Notes: generated by a model not told the origin, from the letters alone. A stretch of 64,000 nt of DNA from Doryteuthis pealeii (GCA_023376005.1 CM042181.1:24920789-24984788); one strand, 5' to 3'. Shown: positions 10,051 to 21,817, numbered from the stretch's first letter. A program made the numbers and translations.

Positions 10051-11392
10051 CAGGATAATAATGGGGGTCTATTGTAGTTTAGAGGAAAATAGAAATGCAA
10101 ATAACTTCTGATTTATCTGTGAGATTTCCTTTTGGTTTGGCAAACTTATTGCTATAATGGATTACTTCAATCAACTGTTCAGTTTTTTTTTTTTTTCTTT
10201 CAAACGAACACTGGTGACTTTTTCCTGTTTATCTAATAACAGAATTGAAGAAAAAGTGTAGCAACTTTAATCTAACTTTGATTGTATTCAAACTTCAATA
10301 AATTTTAATACATTTTCCATAAAGTATACAACAATGAGTCTAGCATAGTTAACAGACTTAATACAATGCTGTTTACTTACAAAATTTCATTCTAATGAAA
10401 TATTTGATAGTACAATAAAGTAATAAAGAAACACAATTTATAATCACTGGCATTAATTTTAGATGACAAAATCTTTGTTAACAATTACATTAGAATGATG
10501 TCTATATAAAAGCACTGAAGAAAAGGAAATGTTTGCTCTGTATTTAGACTACCAATGCCAGAGTATTATCTCTGTATTCAGAGGTTCAAAATTTATCTCA
10601 AGGTTTTCTTAAGTAAATTCATCTCACTAAATTTTTCATATCTCAAACAAAACTTATATCTATATTTTTTATACTTTGTGTGTATATATTTAGGGAATTT
10701 TCTTTTAACATATTAAATGTAATCATATATCTACCTTTTAATTTTCTTCATTTGATTTCTACACTGTATCATTCAACTTAGACTAATAACCCAATACTAA
10801 ATTATTGCTTCAGTATTTTGTATCAAATTGCAAAAGTAATCATGATCCAAAGGCTTTTTTATAGGCCAGGATTGCTTTTCCTGCAAATTTTTCCAGCTGA
10901 GGTTTCTAGGACTAAGGCTGAACAATAATAATAAACAAAATGTCTCATACCAATCTTAATAGAGCAGAATATAGAGGTTATGAATTTTAATCTGAAATTC
11001 TAACTATGCAAAGACAGCAAATTTACAACAATTATAACAATCCAATTTGTAACTTAATAACTGTAGTGGCTTTGTTTTTGCTCACACTATAATTTCTCAA
11101 GGAGGTAACTATTAAATGCTAATTATAGAGTACTTCTCCTTTTTTATTTGCAATTAATTACACTTAATTATAATATAAATTCTTTAGATATGTTGGAAGC
11201 AGACATTAAGCTTAATGGCTGCCAAAGTCTTTTGAGTAAGTTTGAACATAAAATTGGGTTTGAGTGATTGATTAGAAAAGATGAGAAGGAAATTGATTTT
11301 TTTATATAAAAAAAACTCAGATTAATTTGAAATGTAGATTTAAATCTAGCAACACCAGCATAGAACTTTATCTGAATAAACATGCTACAACT
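10051..11392. other. AT-rich intergenic sequence
   Basis: Only short homopolymer runs (T13 near 10183) and low-complexity AT were noticed. No gene, SINE or hairpin above 20 bp was noted. Confidence 0.5.
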
Positions 11393-11462
11393 CTGTCCCA
11401 TAATGGTTGTTACATTTGTATATATATTTAATAAATCAAATGTAACAATTATTATGGAACAG
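11393..11462. repeat. Hairpin with 26-27 bp arms
   Basis: CTGTCCCATAATGGTTGTTA (11393 on) pairs with TAACAATTATTATGGAACAG (to 11462) through the inner ACATTTG/CAAATGT. The loop is a 17-nt AT spacer, with one or two mismatches. Confidence 0.85.
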
Positions 11463-11884
11463 AAATAATATATATTTTAAAGGTAGTATCAATTTGCCTT
11501 AGAATAAATATTTGAATAATAAAATTGGAGATAAAAAAGGAGTAAAACCTGAGATTCATTAATGATTTTGTAATGTTTTAGCAACAATTTAAGATTATTT
11601 TAATAATAAATATACTTCTTTTCACTTTAGTATTTTTCTAAATACATTAATCAGTATAATACAAAGCTGTGAAAAACTGTTTTATTATTTATATGTTATA
11701 GTGATCATTTGTATTGCAAGAGAAACTGAAACTACACTTTGATTTTAGGCCACACCTATTAAAAACTAAAAAAACATTTTTGCTGGGTACTGAGTAACAC
11801 AAGAGAGTTATATCCCCTTTCTACTACTTTATTAAAATTTTCTTCTTTAAAAAACAAAAATTAACCAACCTATTCACTACAGAT
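11463..11884. other. AT-rich intergenic sequence
   Basis: I see nothing recognisable in it. Confidence 0.4.
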
Positions 11885-11993
11885 AGGATTTGACACAAGT
11901 ATGAAGCATCCGGCAAGGATTAAACTTGTTTTCCAATAGTAATAGATCTGTGAGATTAGTTTGTTAACCATTACACCATGACAGGACACCCTA
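11885..11993 (-). mobile_element. SINE-C-like degenerate copy
   Basis: On the minus strand it reads GGTGTCCTGTCATGGTGTAATGGTTAACAAAC and then a GATTTAATCC-type B-box remnant before GCCGGATGC. The head matches other SINE-C and SINE-B heads (TGTAATGGTTA). The 3' half is not alignable with confidence. Confidence 0.5.
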
Positions 11994-12793
11994 TTACAAT
12001 TTTTCTTCTATTCTTTTCTTTAATAAAATACAATAAAATAAACAAAGACTAGAGAAAAATTATTTTAGCCAAATAATAAGAAAATATCAGTAATGAATAA
12101 TGAACACAACTATATTTGTATTTCAAAATAAACTGAATATTTCCCTCTGCGCCTTAAATCAATAAAATATATTATTCTTACCTAGTAGATGTGCAAGGTT
12201 AAAAATAAATAAATAAATAAATAAAAATTAAAAAATCCCACAAGCAGGCTAAAAATCATACCCTGCATCTTTTAAATGTCAGAAATAACATAATATTCAA
12301 AAAATGATGAATAATGCAACAATAGTTCATTGAAGAAAAATACAGCAGTTTCCTTTGCCACAGATTTTCACAAATGTGAGTACACAGTAGGTAAGTGGTT
12401 AAAATTATAAAAACAATAATAAACAAATTGTTTTATGAATTTATTTTACATACTATATTTCAAACTAATTAGTTGATAATTCACTTAGAGAAAAATAAAT
12501 CTTGTATAGGGCTAAATCTAAAGCACCCCCACCCCCATAATTAAAATAAACTTGTTTATATATAAGTAGAATGCCCCATAGACCTAAACATTTTTTTGGG
12601 TAATTTCTTTTTTTAAAGTAATTTAAAACAATCCAAATCAGAAATGTACTTCAACAGTTTTTATTTTGTTTTTAATTCAAATGTCAAATCACAAAATCGA
12701 AACAAAACAAGCTGAAAAGCTAATAAACATTCTGTTATGAATTTTATAAACATCATATTCATCCGTAGGCAGGTATATGTGTAGAGAGAGAAC

Positions 12794-12845
<52 letters not shown>

Positions 12846-13308
12846 TACATACACACATTTGGTAGCATAAACGTTATGAGGAATCACTTTTGCCAAACCA
12901 AAAGATGTGTGATAGATTTTCCTTTTTAACAAGAGAGAGAAAGAAAGAACTTTTCTACATATTATTTTAAAAATGGTGGGGAGCTTCTCTACAAATCAAA
13001 ATTATTAACAAAAATTAAATAAAAACAAGTTTAGACAGACATACCCTCATCGGGATCCATGACCCTCCAACCTTTCACAGCCATTGAAGTAAAAAATCTT
13101 AATTCCAAACTGGTAAAATCTCAATGTAATCCTTTTTGTATTTTACTCTTGTGTGTCTGTATTGGTTGTAAATGCATCAAAGGGATGTGCAGTCAAGGGA
13201 TTATGAAGAGTCACCAACTACTAGGAATTTTGCAGAATAGTTTTATTTTGTAAATTCATTCTGCAGTGTATGCACTCAAAGATGCACACTTGCATGCATG
13301 TTTGTATG
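11994..13308. other. AT-rich sequence with (TA)n
   Basis: It includes (AAAT)n at 12207-12228 and a long (TA)n plus (CA) run at 12795-12857. Nothing coding is supported. The open frame at 13059-13253 shows no domain. Confidence 0.5.
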
Positions 13309-13332
13309 CACACAGCTGATATCAGCTGTGTG
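13309..13332. repeat. 24-bp perfect palindrome
   Basis: CACACAGCTGAT followed directly by ATCAGCTGTGTG, with no spacer. Confidence 0.95.
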
Positions 13333-13339
13333 AATGGAA

Positions 13340-15620
13340 GATTGGAAGATAGAAGTAGACTGAGTGAGGGGTAAGTGAAGAGAGCAAATGAATGATTGAG
13401 AGAGTGGGGGAGGAATGAGTGAAAGATTGAAAGAGAAGGGGGGGGCTGGGAGATTGAGAGAGAGAGGTACAGAGAAAATACATGAAAAGGATTAAACACT
13501 AAATTGTTAACTTATGAAATGGAAAAAAAGAAAGCAAACAGGAAAGGAGAGGGAGTTGAGATATTAATGGAGATTAATAAGAGAGAGAGAGAGAAGAAAA
13601 ATAATATTAACTCTAGAATTGGAGAATGAGTGGCTGAAAGTTATGAGTAATGTGAAAATAGTGGAGGGAGATATTTAAAGATTAGTGATTGTTTTTATAT
13701 TGTTTTAATAAAACTAAAGCTAAGGACAAATAAGAGAGAGAGAAACACTAAAAACAAAATGAAGCCTGAAGGAAAGAAAGAAAACTGAGAAATACAAGAA
13801 ATAGGAAAAAGAAAAAGAAAAAAGAAAACTAAACAAAAAGAAAACTAAACAAAAAGAAAATTACTGTTCATAGTTTTGAGAAGAGTCATTAACATTCAAA
13901 ATATTCTTCAGGCAATTAAACTCCTTATTTTTATTGTTCCAACAATATTTCAACCGGTTCATTCTCTGGTCTTCTTCAGGTTAAATATACACCTCTTAAA
14001 GGAAAAAGAACCTTGTTCTGTTTTTTTTTCTTCAGAATGCAAAGCAAAAACTGTATCAAACAGAATTTATTAAAGATAAGAGAGAAACTGGCACACTAAC
14101 ACCTACATGGGACACAATATCAGATATTCTTTTCATTGCAATGACAAAGTGAACTATTTAGAAAACTGATAAAAAGAAAAAGATATGAGTGAAGAAAAAA
14201 CACTAACAAAAACAAAAATAAAAATGACACAGTTACAACTATGAAAAATTAAGAAAAAAACTTGAAAAGAAAAAAAAACATACAAATAAAAAGAGAGGTG
14301 CAAAAAATATCTATAAAAAATTTATAAAAGAAGAACAAGTAATAGAAAAAAAAATGAGAAAAAGAAAAATTAAAAATGTGAAAGAAAAAAGATAAAACAA
14401 AAGACAGATAGAGTGAAGAAAAAATAAGAATAAATCTATAAAAAAAAAAATAGATAGAGTAAAAGAACAATTTCAAAAATGAGTGTGTTATGAGATAGTG
14501 AAAGAGTGATGAGCAAGTTTTGTATAAGGCAAAAGATATGATAGAAATATAAGGCAAAAAAATGAAGAAAAGAGTGAAGAGGTTTTTCTTGTGCAAAACC
14601 AATTTATAAAATGACAGAACTAAATAAATGTGTTCAATAAAAGAAGTGAAGAAACCCAAAGGCTTTTTTGGGTTATTGCTAGTTCATGTATAGTTTTGTC
14701 ATGTTACCGGAACCTTTGTCATCACATTGAGGCAAATGTTAAAAGACGGGCTTAGAGAAAGGGTTATAGGAATTATGAAGATTCTGAAGATGAAGTAAAA
14801 GTCTGTAAAGACAAGTATTCAGAATGTAAAGTCTTCTTCCAAATTAGACATGGGGGAGGGGGGGTAAATGTCTGTAAAAAGAAGGGAAGTTAAGAAAAGT
14901 AAAAGAAAAAAGAATTGAATAAAGTTTATAAAAAGGAAGAGAAAAGAATAGAAAGAGAGGAAAAAAGAAAAGGAATTGATGAAGAAAAAAAGATCTACAT
15001 TGAAAGAAAAGAGAAATGTGTATAATAGTGAAAGAAGAAAACTTAGAGAGGGTAAGTGAAATAGATTAATGGAAAGTGAGAGAGAGGGAATAATGAGAGA
15101 GGTTTAATAAGACAATAATAAGGTGGTTAAAATGAAGGATTAAAAAACAAAAATGTGTGGAGATGAGAAGTGAAAATGAAAGAGAAAGAAAGCTGATAAG
15201 AAGAGAAATATAAAGAAGAAAATATGAAAAAATGAGAGAGAGAGAGAGGTTAGAGAGAGTAAAGAAAAATAAAAAGAGAAGAAGAAAATGAAGAGATAAT
15301 GAAAGAGAAGCAAATGAAATAGAATTAGATAAGAAAATAATCAAGGAAAATGACAGTGAAAAAGAAGAAATGAAAATAGACAAAAAAGATAGGAGGAGGA
15401 GGAGGAAGAGGTGATGGTTAAAGAAAAAGCTATAGTAAATTAAGAGATGCAAATAAACATATGGAAAATGATTGAAGTGGGAGGGATTTTTCAAATTTGA
15501 GATCTGTTGAGTGGGGGGGGGGGGGTAGCAAAAGATTTTTGTCAAAGGAACTTGTCTCTACAAACAGGTTGAGTCAGACGATGAAGAAATGTAAAAGAAA
15601 AAGAAAAGTTTCACCCAAAC
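13340..15620. repeat. Kilobase-scale purine-rich domain (plus strand)
   Basis: Apart from breaks at about 13870-14160 and 14650-14860, the plus strand is dominated by A and G (GAGAGA, AAAGAAAAAGA, AGGAGGAGG). The minus-strand open frames of 92, 136 and 159 codons are Phe/Ser/Leu low-complexity artefacts. It ends near a poly-G run at 15513-15525. Long homopurine DNA can adopt triplex structures; no function is evident. Confidence 0.75.
13880..13995 (-). repeat. Penelope-like or SINE tail with hammerhead-like motif
   Basis: On the minus strand CTGAAGA (13973-13979) is followed by a segment with GACC/GGTT pairing and then GAAAT (13947-13951). This is the order of a hammerhead ribozyme core with a G8-A9/G12-A13-A14 layout. 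The downstream sequence to GTTAATGACTC aligns with the copy at 33965-34060. The core is degenerate, so self-cleavage is doubtful. Confidence 0.45.
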
Positions 15621-15790
15621 TCATGTAAACACACTGACTCATTTTCTCAGAAATATTGACGGGTTTTTTTTTTCTTCTTTTGTTTTGTTTTTTAAACTTT
15701 GACACCAAATTCTTCATTCACAAATAAAACTCATTTTGGAATGATCTTTATAAGGAATCTTTTAAGCATAAATAACAACTCAAGTTAAAA

Positions 15791-15868
15791 TATGGATTAT
15801 CGAAAGAATTACAATCACTAACATTTACTATTTAAATAGTAATATTTGTGATTGTAATTCTTTCCATA
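15791..15868. repeat. Hairpin with about 35-bp arms, no loop
   Basis: AAAGAATTACAATCACTAAC...ACTATTT runs straight into AAATAGTAA...GTGATTGTAATTCTTT. The outer bases TATGGA/TCCATA extend the pairing past a 6-nt bulge. Confidence 0.85.
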
Positions 15869-15904
15869 AAAGTGGAAGATTGTATTCTAAATATTTCAAA
15901 CAGT

Positions 15905-15905
<1 letters not shown>

Positions 15906-15948
<43 letters not shown>

Positions 15949-15951
15949 GGG
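15906..15951. repeat. (TA)n(CA)n microsatellite
   Basis: About 18 TA units followed by ACACACA. Confidence 0.95.
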
Positions 15952-16039
15952 GTAAAATAAAAACTGAACACTAATCAGTGAATGGTTACAAACCTTTTCT
16001 ACATATTTTACAAACTCGACTCAAAAACATCCATCATCT

Positions 16040-16188
16040 TTTTAACAACAAAAATCTTTTTTCTTTTACTTGTTTTATATAGTCCTGAAGAAGGTTTCTA
16101 TATAAACTGAAACATTTGAACATCGACATAACAACCAATAATAAACTTCCTAATACATTGTAACATCCTGTGTTTGTCTACATTTCTC

Positions 16189-16190
<2 letters not shown>
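16040..16190 (+). repeat. Penelope-like or SINE tail with hammerhead-like motif
   Basis: CTGAAGA (16085-16091), a short self-complementary GGTTT/AAACT segment, then GAAAC (16109-16113) reproduce the hammerhead core order. The region runs into (TA)n at 16198. There is no coding content. This motif style is known from Penelope-like terminal repeats; the assignment to that class is inference. Confidence 0.4.

Positions 16191-16197
<7 letters not shown>

Positions 16198-16239
<42 letters not shown>
16198..16239. repeat. (TA)n microsatellite
   Basis: About 21 TA units lying directly before the 5' end of a SINE-A. Confidence 0.95.
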
Positions 16240-16242
<3 letters not shown>

Positions 16243-16490
16243 TTTCAATCAGTAGACTGTCTGCTTAAGAATCACCAAGTTCCTGGTTTGATACGGGCAC
16301 TCGCCAACTCAGCATATGAGTAACACAGGTATCTGTGTTGCAAAGTGAGGAACTGATGGTAGGTGTGGCGCTCCACCTCAGATGCTAAAATAATCTCCTT
16401 GGTCTAGTGCTAGTGAAAAGGGGATAGACTCCCTTGCTGTATATGGCTGATACCGGCATTAGGCCACTCTGCCGACTTTACTTTTACTTG
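16240..16490 (+). mobile_element. SINE-A copy, full length but mutated
   Basis: The tRNA-like head contains CAATCAGTAGACTG (A-box region) and CCTGGTTTGATACGGGC (B-box region). The body matches other copies: CATATGAGTAACACAGG, GGAACTGATGGTAGGTGTGG, CGCTCCACCTCAGATGC, ATCTCCTTGGTCTAGTGCTA, GGGGATAGACTCCC, ending GCCGACTTTACTT. Both promoter boxes are damaged, so transcription is unlikely. Confidence 0.9.
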
Positions 16491-16934
16491 ATATAGGTGA
16501 CAAGGATTTGAAAATCAATATCAAGAATTGAAAGTATTTATTTACAAATGATAGAATATATAAAATTGATATTTTGGGAAGTCCTAAATTTTTCCTAAAT
16601 TATAGATGTGATTACATATTTTATCTTTTTACTTTTGGCTTACACTTCAGTATCATCATGGATTCTGTGGCTAACTCAAAATATTTCTATCAATTGGAAT
16701 ATTACAAAAAGTAAATATAGAAATACATGTGTCTGTGTGTAGGTTAACTACCTAATACAGTGAGGTTCAAGCTGACAGTATTTTGATGAGATTTTCCTTC
16801 AGTACATAGAAACATGAATACACTTAAGTTAAAAAAAAAAAAAGTAACAAGACTAAAGGTGTATTTACCAAGACAAAAATGAACAATGAATGAAATATTA
16901 CTTTTCTTTAAAATATTTCCCTTGGAAATCAACA
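16491..16934. other. AT-rich intergenic sequence
   Basis: I see nothing recognisable apart from a short poly-A run at 16830-16842. Confidence 0.4.
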
Positions 16935-17312
16935 CAATTATTCCAGTATTATTTGTATTATTCGGACTATTGTCCTCATCTTCATTGTTATCTGTACAAC
17001 GTTTTGGCTGATGTGCCCTCCAGCCTTCTTCAGATATTTCTTGTCAAACTTGGGATCCTTCTTGTTGTAATCAGGAGCCATCACGGAACTTTGAACCTAA
17101 CCCTTTATTCAGTCTACGGGGGTATCCTGTTCTCATTCCGCTAACCACAGCTGGGGTACAGGTGTTTAGCTGTGATAATTATCATTCTATGTTACTGCTG
17201 CCCCTGACCAGAATTGAACCTGCAGTCTAGAGATAACTATCACTTTAACTGCCTTAACCTAACTCCTTTATCCACTAGGCCATGTGTTCAGAGAAATAGT
17301 ACAATTATTCCA
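16935..17312 (-). mobile_element. SINE-D copy (composite tRNA-headed element)
   Basis: On the minus strand a tRNA-like head (GGCCTAGTGGATAAAGG, then GCAGGTTCAATTCTGG) is followed by a body shared with 25672-26075. Body blocks are ACAGTAACATAGAATGATAA, GAATGAGAACAGG, AGGGTTAGGTTCAAAGTTCC and TCCTGATTACAACAAG. The tail has CTGAAGA (17027-17033), a GGCTG/CAGCC stem and AAAAC, then ATAACAATGAAGATGAGG. The tail has hammerhead-like order, but the G at position 12 is A. Confidence 0.8.
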
Positions 17313-18741
17313 GTATGTTTTATATTGGTTAAAACACCTCTGAAGCTTCTACACTGTCATATTTCTTTTAAAGTCCCCCATGGACTCAAATCTTAACCTT
17401 GAGGAGAATTTTCAGTTGAGGAAATTAAAAAAAAGTTACTAGGTCTAGTGAGTCGGGTTTCAACAAAAATGTTTCAATCAAAAAGACTGGCTTCATAATC
17501 CCCCCCCCCCTTCAAAATTTCAAACTGGTACTGACTTGTCTAGATGAAGTCCAGACATCATCACTTGAAGTTACTCATCTCTGCATAAATCTTCATTTAA
17601 ATTTTAAAATTAAGAAAATTTAAAGCTTCAGTCTTCATACTTTATCATATCTTGTACATAAATAATAGGCTTGAAAAAAAATAAACAAAAAACAAACAAT
17701 TAATTTGATGTAATATTAGGTCAATATTTTCATCAAACATTAATTGATAAAACACCTACAGATCATCCAACATTAGATATTTTAGAATCAAAATTTTCAA
17801 AGACTGTACAAAATATTTATCAGTACTATTTTTTCAATGCCACTTACAGCATGAAATTATTTAAACTACTGATATAGCCTACACACACACAATACAATGT
17901 CTACTTATAATTAATCTGTCCTCATAAAAAAAAACATATTTAGATAATAGATTTATATAAGAATTTTAAGTATTAGTCATAATTTTGATTCTTAGAAATA
18001 TGGAAAAGGAGAAAAGAAAATAAGTAAAACATACCAAGTGTACAGCAATAGATAACATTTATTTAGAGCATAAAATTCAGTGAAGCACAGAATATTTATA
18101 GCAGCTAAAAAATCTAAAATAACCTGAGAAAATATCTAAGGATTTCCAAAAATAATACCAACAAAAATCAGAGGGTTTTGAGAAGATAAGTAAATGTGTT
18201 TAAGAAATAATTTTCTAATTTCAGAATATTTTTGGAACAGAAATTAAATAAAAATCCTTAATTAACTGAATAAAAAAGTAATCATTAATAATGTTATAAA
18301 GCTTAAATTATTTTCGTGGGCCAAAATATGTAGAAAATTTTAACACCTAAGCCAAAATATATAAATACAGTTTTTAATTGCATCAAAATATTTTCTCCGT
18401 TTTTATAAATTGTGCCCCAAGCAAAAACAGTTTCAGGCTGTTAGAGTGACATGCCAAGTATTTTTTTATGGCACATCTTAGGGCAATGAGGGTTAACTGG
18501 CTTCACTCCAAGTAACATGTGACAACTTGCATTGGGTTACCTGGCACTAACAACAAGGAATAATCCATGATCTGAACTTTTTTAAACTAGCATTTAGAAC
18601 AGTCATTTATATCTTTTACATGAAGCATTGTCAATATTAGTCAAAATTATTAATTTAGAAAAGTCATTCTAAATACAAAGCTGAAAGTTTATCATGGAGT
18701 GGAGATATTGTTATATACAAATCATTTTTTTTAAGGATATC
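17313..18741. other. AT-rich intergenic sequence
   Basis: There is a C10 run near 17501-17511. No gene or repeat was recognised. Confidence 0.45.
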
Positions 18742-18855
18742 ATTAATCGTATGTCTATATATATTGAATTCAGTTTTCCTTCTCCTAGACTACTATTTAC
18801 CCATAGTTGGAGGGAGAATTGGTTTCACACTTTCCCAATTAATCTTATGTCTATA
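18742..18855 (-). mobile_element. 5'-truncated SINE-B with target duplication
   Basis: Positions 18760-18837 contain only the central part of SINE-B (minus strand: CCAATTCTCCCTCCAACTAT, GGGTAAATAGTAG, CTAGGAGAAGG, GAATTC). It is flanked by 18-nt direct repeats (18742-18759 and 18838-18855) that begin ATTAATC and end TATGTCTATA with one mismatch. These look like target-site duplications, consistent with target-primed insertion. Confidence 0.75.
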
Positions 18856-19817
18856 AAGTCAAGAAATAAGGAGAAAGCTAATCACAGATGGTGAATTATA
18901 AAATCCAGATTTTTTTAATTGTTTAATCATAATTTTCCTTTTCATTATCACAATATTTCATCAGGCAAAACATGTTTACGTCATTCTGAATGTCCGATTA
19001 TCTGCCATAAACAATTTATTATTTTAAATATATATCAATCTATTTAAAAACACATTATTATTATTATTATAATAAATACTGTTATCGTTGTTGAATTACC
19101 TATATTAAAAGAATGTAGATAAATTAATGATTGTTGCTGAAAAGAGAAAATGTAAAGAGTCTCTAGAGAAATCTTACGGCTTTGTTGAAAGTCCATTAGA
19201 TCAAAGAGAGTCTTATGTGTTAAGTTGATTTCCAAATGAAGTTATAAAGCATTTCAGAGCATTTAAAAAGAAAACATCCTCATAAAATAGACAAACCCAT
19301 TACTTCAAAATTTTGAAAAAAATCCTTTATTTACAAAAAAGTACACTAACAAGAAATTATACAAATTGCAAAAATCACAAGTGTACTTAACATGGCTGAA
19401 AATATGGTACAACTTTGAAATCTTCACAAAAAAAAAAACTGTTTTTTCATCAAAATTCATCAAGTGTTTTTAAAACATTTTCCATTGAGGATCAATGATT
19501 TGATTTGAAGAAGAATTGATGAAATGTTATCTGATATAAAAATGAAACTGATTAAAGGAAAAAATCAATTGAAACTACTCAATTCAAATTTGTTAATTAA
19601 TGGTTAATGACGGTAGTGTTATATTTTTGATATACACTCATTCAATAGATAAAGAAAACTCATAAAATATTTGGAAACAGACATGACTGAATAATCCATT
19701 TTGGGGGCAAAAAACTTTGATGATATTCTGTCCAATTGATGGCATTCCATCCATGCCTCATGGTCAAAAATATAAAAAATATTATTGTCCACCTTGATTC
19801 ATACTCCTTAAAAATAC

Positions 19818-19863
<46 letters not shown>

Positions 19864-20138
19864 GATGCTGGTATTCTGCATCCCTGAAACACAAAAATCT
19901 AAAAGGACGCAGTGAAACTGGATCCATGCATCCCTGTGTTTTTCTTTTTTCTTCCCTCACTATTTGAAGCTAACTTTAAATGCATTTCAATGGTTCCTTG
20001 GAAACGAATTACACAGGATAGGTTACAAGGTAGGAGTTAGACGGCTTTAGTTGGGACCCATAAATTTTCCCGGGCCTCATTCAAAGCAAATATGTGTGTC
20101 CCACGACACACTAAATCAAAAAGCTATCAGCATTGCTC

Positions 20139-20169
<31 letters not shown>

Positions 20170-20565
20170 TCAATTCCTTATGAATGATTGTCAATAGTTA
20201 TTAAAATTAATTCTTTTTCAGAAGTGTTACAAAGATAATGAAGATTATTAAATTTATTTTGCACACACTTGATGGATTTCAAAAGGAAATGTCTTACCAG
20301 ATTTGTAAGCCTATTTAATACAGTAATTAGTATTTTATTATAAAATATTCACAAAGAAGGAGAACTGATATTTTCCTTTTGAGGAAACAAGACGAAAAGT
20401 CACAAGTGACAAATATCAATTAAAATATTGAGAATCTTGTTTGTTTTGTTTTGTTTTGTTTTACGGCATATCAACCTCAGTGGGTCATTTAATGCCAACA
20501 AAGTTTTGAAATAAATTCATTCTTGATGGGTACTCAATTTTTTTTATAAACACATTTTTTTCTAT
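18856..20565. other. AT-rich sequence with microsatellites
   Basis: Repeats are (TAT)n at 19057-19070, (TA)n(CA)n at 19818-19862, (TG)n at 20140-20165 and (TTTTG)n at 20436-20461. No coding support was found. Confidence 0.55.
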
Positions 20566-21075
20566 TTAACCTATGGATGGGACCCTAACAGGTACTACCA
20601 CTCCAGGTCAGAGTAGACCTGGAGTAATGGTGATGAAGGGGTATTCCACATTCCTCGAGCTCCAAAACAAGAACTCCACCATCAGATAGAGTTTAATGTC
20701 ATACTAAGACCCTCAACCACCACCTTCTAGCACATATATGATAAAAAGGCTCGCCATAAGGGCAAAAGGGTTGGGACAATCATATAGGTGCTAGAGCTTG
20801 ACGTGACCAGCCAATTGATCAGAGTGGGCCTCTCCGACCGACCGACCATCTAACCTGAGTAAGGGCCAAAGTAAAGTGTTTGCATGTCATGGACTGCTCA
20901 GTGACCAGATTTCCATCCTGAAGCATCATGGGTCGCCACCCACAGTCAACAGGTGGTCCCATTGGGGGGAGGGGTCTTACCCCTCTGCAGAGGTGCAGTC
21001 GGTGTATTCTAAAGCCCCAGCCGAAAATGCTGAGAATCTCATAATAAAACATCAACCACAAGGGTCACATTGAAT
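20566..21075 (+). repeat. Unclassified interspersed repeat E, longest copy
   Basis: The block is clearly GC-richer than its surroundings. Its first 100 bp (GATGGGACCCTAACAGGTAC, CCTGGAGTAATGGTGATGAA, then CGAGCTCC) match 45915-46035 and 57172-57375. Its last part (CAGTCGGTGTATTCTAAAGC) matches the end of the 57-kb copy. Short open frames exist on both strands but no domain is recognised. It may be a LINE untranslated region or a large SINE. The orientation is arbitrary. Confidence 0.7.
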
Positions 21076-21768
21076 AAGACATTTTAATTTCATTAAGGAT
21101 TTTTGAAGGGGTATGATTGCATTAAAAAATAACGAAAAGAGAGAAATGGGTTAAAAGGGAAATGCTGAACAAACTGAACTTGCCACATAGATAAGGTAGT
21201 TGAATTGGTTGTCAGTGGTCAAATATGCCAGAATTTCAAAACAGAAGGCATCTCTAAGTTGGAAAATAAGAATACAATCCTCTTACACCATATTCTTTCC
21301 CTAGTTAATATTTTGCCAGACACTTAAGTATAGCTAAGTAAATATCTATAAGTGAAACTTCTTATGGTGCAGGTTTTATAAGCTATTGTGAATTAAAGAA
21401 TTATAGCAATGTATGAAGGTCTTATCTAAAATATTCTAGTAAATCCTCTTTAAAAGTAAGAAGAAGAAAAAAAAAGAACTCTCCAATATCAGAGGTGGAG
21501 AGGGCTGTAACAGTTTGTAAGAAAAGAGAAAGGAAGTGAGGACAGGCTACGGAAATAACTGACTATTCTTCCCTCTTATTCAATCCTGCCTCTTGGGAGG
21601 TTTTCTGGTGTGGGCAGTTTGTGAGAGGGCTGAAACAAGATCTGGCCTTGATGATTCACTAACTGATGGGATTTTTTAGACAACAGATAGAAAATTGAAT
21701 TTAGGTAACTAAGATACCCCACACACATATTACACACACACATACATGTGTGTGTGTATGTGTATATT

Positions 21769-21817
<49 letters not shown>

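Noticed and set aside
14249..15545. Minus-strand open frames of 136 and 159 codons (Phe/Ser/Leu-rich, membrane-protein-like)
   Set aside because: They are translations of purine-rich low-complexity DNA. Hydrophobicity follows directly from TTC/CTT/TCT codons; there is no domain, signal or conserved start.
20819..21073. Opposed 80- and 65-codon frames inside repeat E as genes
   Set aside because: They lie within a dispersed repeat. The other copies do not keep the frames, and no domain is recognised.
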